From contig JAJZKJ010000132.1 of the NCBI GenBank assembly GCA_021804195.1, positions 1 to 6,434 on the forward strand: DNA of 6,434 bases, written 5' to 3'. Made by a program: the position numbers and the translations under genes. The notes beneath the pieces are model-generated. The model did no database searches, had not been told where the DNA came from, and saw nothing but the letters and a program-made list of their open reading frames with translations. The DNA comes from Acidobacteriota bacterium. Lineage in GTDB: Bacteria; Planctomycetota; Phycisphaerae; WQYP01; JAJZKJ01. Shown here one piece after another: positions 1 through 6,434 of this stretch (positions are counted from its first letter, which is position 1; every line of letters starts with the position of its first letter).

Positions 1-1
1 G

Positions 2-241
2 ATTACGGTCAGCGGCTTGGCGGTAACCTTGTTCTTCGGCGGCTGGCTGGGCCCGTGGCTCCCGCCGATTATCTGGTTTTTCATTAAGGTGGCCATCTTC
101 CTCTTTGTCTTCATCTGGATACACGCCACGTTGCCGCGTTTTCGCTATGACAAGCTGATGAACTTTGGCTGGAAGTTCTTGCTGCCGGCGGCGCTGATTT
201 ACTTTTTGGGAACGGCGGCTTTCATTTCCGGTGTGCTGTAG
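2..241 (+). CDS. nuoH: NADH-quinone oxidoreductase subunit H, C-terminal part (5' truncated by window)
   Basis: This is the last 79 residues of the membrane subunit that forms most of the quinone chamber and links the peripheral arm to the proton-pumping arm of complex I. The reading frame is open from base 2, so the gene starts outside the window; it ends at TAG 239-241. Recognisable family features are LFFGGW (visible residues 10-15), a [10 protein letters not shown] segment leading into a transmembrane helix, the loop [12 protein letters not shown] (42-53), GWKFLLP (56-62) and a final hydrophobic helix. Two positions in the signature loop differ from what is usual: the family's W-(I/L)-R before the TLPR motif is W-I-H here (His, codon 122-124), and RYDQ is RYDK (codon 152-154). 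It is followed after 38 bases by nuoI, as in the standard operon order. The assignment is secure. Confidence 0.96.
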   Translation: MTVSGLAVTLFFGGWLGPWLPPIIWFFIKVAIFLFVFIWIHATLPRFRYDKLMNFGWKFLLPAALIYFLGTAAFISGVL

Positions 242-266
242 TCTCACCATTGGTGTGGTATTTGTG

Positions 267-273
267 AAGGAGG
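267..273 (+). promoter_or_regulatory. Ribosome binding site of nuoI
   Basis: AAGGAGG, a full Shine-Dalgarno core, lies 6 bases before ATG 280. A TTG codon directly upstream at 277 is in the same frame but only 3 bases from the core, so this site favours the ATG as the real start. Confidence 0.85.
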
Positions 274-279
274 GATTTG

Positions 280-717
280 ATGCTGGACGGGATTAAGGCC
301 ATTGCGAAAGGAATGGGGACCACACTGAAGGCGCTGTCTGAGCCACGGGACACGTACCCGTATCCGGAAAAGCGTCGCGAGTATTCTCCGCGATTTCGCG
401 GCAAGCATATGCTGGCCAAAGACGAAGAAGGGCATGAACTCTGCGTGGGCTGCGGCCTGTGCGAGGCGGTCTGTCCGGCGCACGCGATACGCGTGGTGGC
501 GGCGGAGGCTCCGGGCGGGACCCCGGTGTCGTGGACCAGCCGCTATTCGGTCGATTATGAGGTCGACCTCATTCGGTGCATTTTTTGCGGTATGTGCGAA
601 GAGGCATGCCCGACCAATGCGGTGCGGCTGACGCCGTTCAACGAACTGGCTGCGTACGACCGCGAGACAATGATAGCCGACAAGGAAGAGCGGCTTAGGC
701 CGGCCATTCGGAAATGA
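280..717 (+). CDS. nuoI: NADH-quinone oxidoreductase subunit I (2x[4Fe-4S] ferredoxin-like subunit)
   Basis: The 145-residue subunit carries the two 4Fe-4S clusters (N6a and N6b in the family) that relay electrons from the NuoG chain to NuoB and quinone, on the cytoplasmic face of the membrane. Both cluster motifs are intact: Cys 55, 58, 61 and 65 in CVGCGLCEAVCP, and Cys 100, 103, 106 and 110 in CIFCGMCEEACP. The last motif is the typical NuoI sequence, preceded by DLIR and followed by TNAVRLTP. The N-terminal ~20 residues look like the amphipathic membrane-lying helix, and YPEKRR...PRFRGKH matches the family's conserved lead-in. The protein stops soon after the second cluster, so it is shorter at the C-terminus than E. 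coli NuoI (about 180 residues); C-terminal length varies in this family. The start is set by the Shine-Dalgarno at 267-273. It sits 38 bases after nuoH and 14 before nuoJ. Confidence 0.97.
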   Translation: MLDGIKAIAKGMGTTLKALSEPRDTYPYPEKRREYSPRFRGKHMLAKDEEGHELCVGCGLCEAVCPAHAIRVVAAEAPGGTPVSWTSRYSVDYEVDLIRCIFCGMCEEACPTNAVRLTPFNELAAYDRETMIADKEERLRPAIRK

Positions 718-724
718 GGTGAAG
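716..724 (+). promoter_or_regulatory. Ribosome binding site of nuoJ, overlapping the nuoI stop
   Basis: GAGGTGAAG overlaps the nuoI TGA stop and lies 7 bases before GTG 732. An in-frame TGA at 720-722 rules out any start further upstream and the next in-frame ATG is around residue 63, so the GTG is the only sensible start. Confidence 0.7.
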
Positions 725-731
725 TAACGTC

Positions 732-1265
732 GTGACGGCCTTTATCATTTTGGCGATTTGTGCGCTGGTGGGCGCCATTGGGGTAGTGGTGGCGCACCAG
801 CCGGTGCACAGTGCGCTGTTTCTCATCGTGAATATTTTGTCGTTGGCGGTGTTCTATATTTTGCTGTCGGCGGAGTTTCTGGCGGCGGCGCAAGTGATTA
901 TTTATGCCGGAGCCATCATGGTATTGTTCCTCTTTGTGGTGACTTTGCTCACGGCGGGCAAGGACGATGCCGAGGCGCCGGAGAGCTTGGCCGGACAGCG
1001 CATGACCGCGGGGATTTTGGCGGTGCTGGTCGGCGGCGGATTGGCGGCGGTAGGGGTGCTCCATCCCGGCCGCAGCGTTCCGTTGGGGCTGCCGCGCAAC
1101 TTTGGCAATCTGAAGGGCATTGGAGGGGTCCTGTGGGGTCCTGACTTCGTCTATCTGGCGGCCCTGGCGCTGATGCTTTTGACGGCGGCGGTGGGGGTGC
1201 TGGTGCTCAACAAACCGCGTGCGGCGAAGGGTCCCGAATCGCGTCTGAAGGAGCGTGAGTCATGA
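732..1265 (+). CDS. nuoJ: NADH-quinone oxidoreductase subunit J
   Basis: This 177-residue integral membrane subunit corresponds to mitochondrial ND6 and has about five predicted helices. It lies between NuoH/NuoA and NuoK and helps transmit the conformational and charge signal from the quinone site to the pumps. The diagnostic stretch is residues 37-72 (SLAVFYILLSAEFLAAAQ, then VIIYAGAIMVLFLFVVTLL); YAGAIMVL is the conserved third helix containing the flexible pi-bulge region. The segment 74-88 is a hydrophilic loop, a fourth helix runs at about 91-110, and the last helix starts after GPDFVYL (136-142). In that last helix the glutamate seen in E. coli and many relatives (ELAS) is Ala143 in an ungapped alignment from the shared Gly-Pro. 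The charged tail KPRAAKGPESRLKERES is presumably cytoplasmic. Translation starts at GTG, and the stop overlaps the nuoK start as ATGA. Confidence 0.95.
   Translation: MTAFIILAICALVGAIGVVVAHQPVHSALFLIVNILSLAVFYILLSAEFLAAAQVIIYAGAIMVLFLFVVTLLTAGKDDAEAPESLAGQRMTAGILAVLVGGGLAAVGVLHPGRSVPLGLPRNFGNLKGIGGVLWGPDFVYLAALALMLLTAAVGVLVLNKPRAAKGPESRLKERES
1248..1253 (+). promoter_or_regulatory. Ribosome binding site of nuoK inside the nuoJ 3' end
   Basis: AAGGAG lies 8 bases before ATG 1262, within the last codons of nuoJ. With the 4-base ATGA overlap of the nuoJ stop and nuoK start, this implies translational coupling of J and K. Confidence 0.8.
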
Positions 1266-1564
1266 TACCGCTCAATTGGGTGGTGGGTCTGGGCGCCGCG
1301 ATGTTTGCGGTCGGGGCGGTTGGGGTTCTGGTCCGCAAAAACCCGCTGATTATGTTTATGGCTGCTGAAATGATGTGGAACGCGGCCGCTCTGGTATTTG
1401 TCGCGTATGCGCGTGCATTTCACGCGATGAGCGGCCAGGTGATGGCCTTTGTCATCATCGGCACCGCAGCCGCGGAAGTGGGTATTGGTCTCGCCATTAT
1501 TGTGTCTGTGTTTCACCACCGTCACCGTTTGGACATCGATGAAGTGTCTCGGCTGCGGGGGTAG
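1262..1564 (+). CDS. nuoK: NADH-quinone oxidoreductase subunit K
   Basis: The protein is 100 residues long, the same length as E. coli NuoK, with three transmembrane helices; it corresponds to ND4L. It contributes the two buried glutamates that connect the quinone-side charges to the first antiporter-like subunit (NuoN). Both are present and fall at the same numbers as in E. coli: Glu36 in MAAEMMWNA and Glu72 in TAAAEVGIGLAI. The C-terminus LDIDEVSRLRG closely matches the family's terminal motif. A small deviation is NAAAL where many homologues have NAVNL; E. coli also lacks the Asn at this place. The ATG start is supported by AAGGAG at 1248-1253 and overlaps the nuoJ stop. A 34-base gap follows before nuoL. 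Confidence 0.97.
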   Translation: MIPLNWVVGLGAAMFAVGAVGVLVRKNPLIMFMAAEMMWNAAALVFVAYARAFHAMSGQVMAFVIIGTAAAEVGIGLAIIVSVFHHRHRLDIDEVSRLRG

Positions 1565-1581
1565 CGGTGAGTACGCTTGGT

Positions 1582-1588
1582 GAAGGGG
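1582..1588 (+). promoter_or_regulatory. Weak ribosome binding site of nuoL
   Basis: GAAGGGG lies 10 bases before ATG 1599. An in-frame TGA at 1581-1583 excludes any earlier nuoL start. The site is weaker than those of nuoI, nuoK and nuoM, so lower initiation at nuoL is possible. Confidence 0.55.
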
Positions 1589-1598
1589 CGTTTCAAGA

Positions 1599-3479
<1,881 letters not shown>

Positions 3480-3483
3480 GTCT

Positions 3484-3490
3484 AAGGAGG
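3484..3490 (+). promoter_or_regulatory. Ribosome binding site of nuoM
   Basis: AAGGAGG, a complete core, lies 7 bases before ATG 3498 in the 18-base nuoL-nuoM gap. It is the best-placed site in the operon together with that of nuoI and confirms the nuoM start. Confidence 0.85.
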
Positions 3491-3497
3491 CTTCACC

Positions 3498-4937
3498 ATG
3501 TTTTTGGTATGGCTTTTGGCGGTGCCGCTGGCCGGCGCCATCGCGGCCCTAATCGCCCCCGACAAGGCGGCAAAATGGATCGCAGCCATCACCAGCATCG
3601 TGGCATTGTTGGGATACGCGGGACTTTTATTCATCAATTCCCAAGGCGTGAACTGGGCTTGGATTCCCGAGTGGGGCATCCGATTTCACCTGGTAGGCGA
3701 CGGATTGAGTCTCTTCTTGCTGGGACTTTCGGCGGTGATGTTCGTGGCCGCAATCTTCGCCTCCAAACCGGAGATGGGCCGCACATATTTCTTTTGGCTG
3801 CTCTTGCTGGAGTTTTCGACGGTGGGTCTCTTTGCTGCGGTGGATTTGTTTGTGTTCTATGTGTTTTGGGAAGTGCTGCTCATACCGGTCTTCTTCCTGT
3901 TGACCGGCTGGTCCGGGGAGAACGGCAAAAAGGCCGCCATGAAGTGGTTGGTGATGAATTTAGTCGGCAGCTTCTTTATGCTGGTGGGCGTAGTCGCACT
4001 GGCGGTGATTCATAACCAGTCAGGCGCTGGCCTGACGTTTGAGATTTCGCAGCTGTCAGGCATGCACCTTGGCCCGGCCGTGGGAAGCTGGCTCTTCTTC
4101 GCCTTTTTAGTGGCGTTTGCCATCAAGGCGCCTTTGTGGCCCCTGCACGGGTGGATGCCGGACACGTACGGCGAGTCGTCGCCGCCGGTAACGGCGGTGA
4201 TTGCCGGAGTGCTGTCCAAGGCGGGCATTTACGGCATGCTGCGGGTCATGATTCCGATTTTCATGCCGCAGTTTCGCGAATATCAGATCCCGCTTTTGAT
4301 TGTGGCGACGATTGGCCTTCTCTACGGGGCATTCGCCGCGCTCCGGCAGCGGGACACCAAGATGGTGACCGCGTATGGATCGCTCTCCCACATGTCGATG
4401 ATGGCGCTGGGAGTGTTTTCACTCACCGCCGCCGGGCTCTTGGGCACCACTTTTTACATGGTGGCGCATGGCCTCATGATGGGAGGACTGTTTTTGGTGT
4501 TGGGAATGCTGGAAAATCGCACCGGCACGCGGTCGATTGACAACATGGCCGGGCTGAACCAGTCGGCGCCGCGTTTGGCGGCCTATTTCCTCTTTTTTGT
4601 GCTGGGGGTTCTGGGGCTGCCGGGGCTTCCCGGATTCGCAGGCGAGTATATGATTTTGCAGGGACTGGTGGCGTCTCATCTCACCTTTGCTCTGATTGCC
4701 GGCTTTGTGCTGGTGGCGGCCGCTTGGTACATGCTGCGGGTGTTCCAGGCAGTCATGCAGGGTCCCGCCACGTCGAGCGCCATTCATGATTTGTGGCCTC
4801 GACAGGTGGTCTGGTTGGTTCCGCTGGCGGGCTTGGTAATTTTGATTGGCGTGTGGCCTGCCGGCATCACCACGCATGCGGTGCCATCGCTGTACCAGGC
4901 GATGCATTTTGTGGCCTTGAGAGGGGGTGTGCGCTGA
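3498..4937 (+). CDS. nuoM: NADH-quinone oxidoreductase subunit M (antiporter-like proton pump subunit)
   Basis: This 479-residue protein corresponds to ND4, the middle antiporter-like subunit, with about 14 helices. Conserved features in order are WIPEWGIRFHLVGDGLSL (55-72), FYVFWEVLLIP (120-130) with the TMH5 Glu125, FAIKAPLWPLHGWMPD (207-222) with the TMH7 Lys210, VLSKAGIYG (238-246) with the TMH8 Lys241, AYGSLSHMSMMALG (292-305), AHGLMMGGLFLVLG (323-336) with His324, and LPGFAGEYMIL (377-387) with the TMH12 Glu383. All the residues thought to form the proton path (E. coli E144, K234, K265, E407) are therefore present, unlike in the neighbouring NuoL. Two places are divergent: the usual PDAH.EAPT after the TMH7 loop is PDTYGESSPPVT, closer in style to NuoN, and the usual D-K-R before the AY-S-SH motif is DTKM. 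It is somewhat shorter at the N-terminus than E. coli NuoM. Its stop overlaps the nuoN start by one base. Confidence 0.96.
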   Translation: MFLVWLLAVPLAGAIAALIAPDKAAKWIAAITSIVALLGYAGLLFINSQGVNWAWIPEWGIRFHLVGDGLSLFLLGLSAVMFVAAIFASKPEMGRTYFFWLLLLEFSTVGLFAAVDLFVFYVFWEVLLIPVFFLLTGWSGENGKKAAMKWLVMNLVGSFFMLVGVVALAVIHNQSGAGLTFEISQLSGMHLGPAVGSWLFFAFLVAFAIKAPLWPLHGWMPDTYGESSPPVTAVIAGVLSKAGIYGMLRVMIPIFMPQFREYQIPLLIVATIGLLYGAFAALRQRDTKMVTAYGSLSHMSMMALGVFSLTAAGLLGTTFYMVAHGLMMGGLFLVLGMLENRTGTRSIDNMAGLNQSAPRLAAYFLFFVLGVLGLPGLPGFAGEYMILQGLVASHLTFALIAGFVLVAAAWYMLRVFQAVMQGPATSSAIHDLWPRQVVWLVPLAGLVILIGVWPAGITTHAVPSLYQAMHFVALRGGVR

Positions 4938-6352
4938 TGATCGCCGCTTTGTGGCCCGAATACGCGATTGTATTGGGAGTGCTGGTAACGATGCTGGCGG
5001 TCATGTTCACCCGCGAGCGCACGATTATCGCCTATTGGACGGCACTGGCCGCGATGGCGGGTTCTGGCATCGCCATCGTCGCCATCTGGACGTCAGGAAC
5101 GCTGCCGCTGGCGCTCTATCATCAGGGGCTCTCGGTGGACGCGTTCAGCCTGGTAGTGGACGGACTGGTGGTGCTGGCGGCTTTAGGCGCGCTGGCGATT
5201 GGATGGGACGATCGGCGGTACGGCGCTGACTTTCCGGTGCTGGTGCTGTTGGCGCTGTTAGGCATGATGGTGCTGGGCATGGCCAACAATTTCATCGTGC
5301 TCTTTATCGGCATCGAACTGTTGTCGCTGCCGCTCTACATTCTCGCGGCCAGCCGCGGTACGCCGGAAGGCGGCGAGGCCGGCCTCAAGTATTTGCTGCT
5401 GGGCGCCTTCTCATCCGGCATTTTGTTGTTTGGGCTGGCGCTCTTATATGGAGCGTCTGGCACGATGATCATTACTCACCTGGTGCCGGGACAGATGATC
5501 GTGCCGCTGGCGGCTTCCGGACTGGCGTTGACCCTGGTCGGCTTGGTGTTCAAACTCGGCATTGTGCCATTTCATATGTGGGTTCCGGATGTCTACGAGG
5601 GATCCCCGCTGCCGGTGACCAGCTATATGGCGTTTGGCACAAAAGTGGGGGCCGCCGCGATTCTGATGCGGTTCTTGTTTTTTGGATTTTCACTCGAGAG
5701 CACGTGGTGGGGACCCGCCGTTGGTTATTTGGCGGTTCTCACCATGATTGTGGGAAATCTGCTGGCCTTGGCGCAAAAGGACTTGAAGCGTCTGTTGGCG
5801 TATTCGGGAATTGCCAACGCCGGTTATTTATTGGTGGGTATCGCATCTCACGATATCTCGGGGGCCCGGGCATTGCTCTTTTACCTGTTGCCGTACGGGC
5901 TGGCGGTGTTGGCGGTCTTTGCGATTATGGCCTTTATGGCCGGCGATGCGGAATCGGTGTCGGTCAAGGATCTCACCGGACCCTATAAACGCTCGCCCTG
6001 GCTGGCGGCGTTTTTGGCGGTGGCGCTGTTTTCGCTGGCCGGCATCCCGCTGACCGGGGGATTTGTCGGGAAGTTCTATTTGTTGCAGGCGGCCTGGTTT
6101 GCGAATCAGCCGGGGCTGGCTCTGGGACTGGTCGTTGGAGCCATGGTGGGATTGGCGGCCTATGTCCGGCCTTTGCAGCGCGCCTTTTCGCTGCCGGACG
6201 GCGAGGGGGCCACGCTGGAGCCGATCCACTGGCCGGTCGCGGGAGCAATTGTGCTCATCGCGGCGGTCATCGGGACAATTGGACTGGGTGTGTACCCGGG
6301 ACCGATTGTGCATATTGTCAATCATTCGGCGGCCTTTTACTGGTTGCACTAG
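4937..6352 (+). CDS. nuoN: NADH-quinone oxidoreductase subunit N (antiporter-like proton pump subunit)
   Basis: This 471-residue protein corresponds to ND2, the antiporter-like subunit nearest the quinone module, where it contacts NuoK. Its key motifs are VDAFSLVVDGLVV (67-79), FIGIELLSLPLYIL (123-136) with the TMH5 Glu127, LKYLLLGAFSSG (150-161) with Lys151, VFKLGIVPFHMWVPDVYEGS (204-223) with Lys206 and His213, TKVGAA (235-240) with Lys236, AYSGIANAGYLLVGI (288-302) with Tyr289, and LAGIPLTGGFVGKFYLL (367-383) with Lys379. These correspond to E. coli E133, K158, K217, H224, K247, Y300 and K395. The His in the family's frequent SSI-H-GY motif is Asn294. The frame is open further upstream inside nuoM, but ATG 4937 is chosen because it forms a TGATG junction with the nuoM stop, has GAGGGGGTG about 7 bases before it, and gives the standard NuoN N-terminus. 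The stop is TAG 6350-6352. Confidence 0.96.
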   Translation: MIAALWPEYAIVLGVLVTMLAVMFTRERTIIAYWTALAAMAGSGIAIVAIWTSGTLPLALYHQGLSVDAFSLVVDGLVVLAALGALAIGWDDRRYGADFPVLVLLALLGMMVLGMANNFIVLFIGIELLSLPLYILAASRGTPEGGEAGLKYLLLGAFSSGILLFGLALLYGASGTMIITHLVPGQMIVPLAASGLALTLVGLVFKLGIVPFHMWVPDVYEGSPLPVTSYMAFGTKVGAAAILMRFLFFGFSLESTWWGPAVGYLAVLTMIVGNLLALAQKDLKRLLAYSGIANAGYLLVGIASHDISGARALLFYLLPYGLAVLAVFAIMAFMAGDAESVSVKDLTGPYKRSPWLAAFLAVALFSLAGIPLTGGFVGKFYLLQAAWFANQPGLALGLVVGAMVGLAAYVRPLQRAFSLPDGEGATLEPIHWPVAGAIVLIAAVIGTIGLGVYPGPIVHIVNHSAAFYWLH

Positions 6353-6373
6353 TGGGGCCAGCGGAGTGGTAAG

Positions 6374-6434
6374 ATGAATCAGAGTACGGTGCCTTGGGGT
6401 GCTCAGGTCCCCGAGGCGAAGTTGCGCGCAAAAG
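6374..6434 (+). CDS. Probable start of the next gene (3' truncated by window), unidentified
   Basis: An ATG at 6374, 21 bases after the nuoN stop, opens a frame with no stop up to the window end (20 full codons, beginning MNQSTVPWGAQ). GGAG at 6363-6366 is 7 bases upstream and would serve as a ribosome binding site. The visible residues are hydrophilic and do not resemble a signal peptide or a Nuo subunit, and I do not recognise the family. The short gap suggests it is read from the same transcript as nuoN. An inverted repeat at 6391-6417 lies within these codons, so the alternative that this is untranslated trailer DNA cannot be excluded from so short a stretch. Confidence 0.45.
   Translation, partial: MNQSTVPWGAQVPEAKLRAK
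6391..6417 (+). other. GC-rich inverted repeat (possible RNA hairpin) just after nuoN
   Basis: GCCTTGGGG (6391-6399) can pair with CCCCGAGGC (6409-6417) in nine pairs, one of them a T-G wobble, around a 9-base loop. It is 39 bases after the nuoN stop and overlaps codons 6-15 of the possible next gene. No run of T follows, so it does not look like a standard intrinsic terminator. It could be an end-protecting or attenuating hairpin, or chance in GC-rich DNA. Confidence 0.3.

Noticed and set aside
245..255. Small palindrome CACCA-T-TGGTG in the nuoH-nuoI gap
   Set aside because: Five-base arms with a one-base spacer cannot form an RNA hairpin, and such a short palindrome is expected by chance.
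4793..4936. Longer nuoN reading from TTG 4793
   Set aside because: It would overlap nuoM by 145 bases and add 48 residues unlike any NuoN N-terminus. ATG 4937 gives the family start and a TGATG junction.
5828..6349. Reverse-strand open frame of 173 codons opposite the nuoN 3' half
   Set aside because: It has the same low-complexity Arg/Gln/His composition and no recognisable motif; it is a shadow of nuoN.

Overview
The window holds the distal, membrane-arm half of a respiratory complex I (NADH:quinone oxidoreductase type) operon. All genes are on the + strand in the canonical order nuoH (3' end only), nuoI, nuoJ, nuoK, nuoL, nuoM and nuoN, followed by the probable first codons of a further gene cut by the window edge. 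The DNA is GC-rich with a G-rich coding strand. Several genes have strong AAGGAG-type Shine-Dalgarno sequences (nuoI, nuoK, nuoM). Together with a short NuoI and moderately divergent subunits, this suggests a moderately GC-rich bacterium, possibly an acidophilic or thermophilic Bacillota lineage such as Sulfobacillus or its relatives. That assignment is an inference, and no taxonomic marker is present.

Layout: bases 2-241 encode the last 79 residues of NuoH, the quinone-channel subunit. NuoI (280-717) is the two-cluster ferredoxin-like subunit that passes electrons towards the quinone site. NuoJ (732-1265) and NuoK (1262-1564) are small membrane subunits forming part of the axis of charged residues. 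NuoL (1599-3479), NuoM (3498-4937) and NuoN (4937-6352) are the three antiporter-like subunits. Genes are separated by at most 38 bases or overlap (ATGA at nuoJ/nuoK, TGATG at nuoM/nuoN), so they are almost certainly one transcript with partly coupled translation. There is no gene-free stretch over 300 bases, no RNA gene, no mobile element and no CRISPR array. The catalytic NADH and FeS subunits (NuoE, F, G) and NuoA-D lie outside the window, so the electron donor cannot be judged here.

How it works: electrons pass through the NuoI clusters to quinone at the NuoH/NuoB/NuoD pocket. The energy released is transmitted along charged residues in H, J, K, N, M and L to drive proton translocation.

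No new kind of system was found. The main point of interest is that this ordinary-looking complex I lacks residues normally regarded as near-invariant. NuoL has Ala in place of the TMH5 glutamate (E. coli Glu144) and Thr in place of the neighbouring TMH6 arginine. NuoJ has Ala in place of the usual last-helix Glu. NuoH has His and Lys substitutions in its signature loop. NuoM, NuoN and NuoK keep their key TMH Glu and Lys residues, so the distal pump may work differently from the other two. E. coli residue comparisons here were made from memory, without an alignment program.
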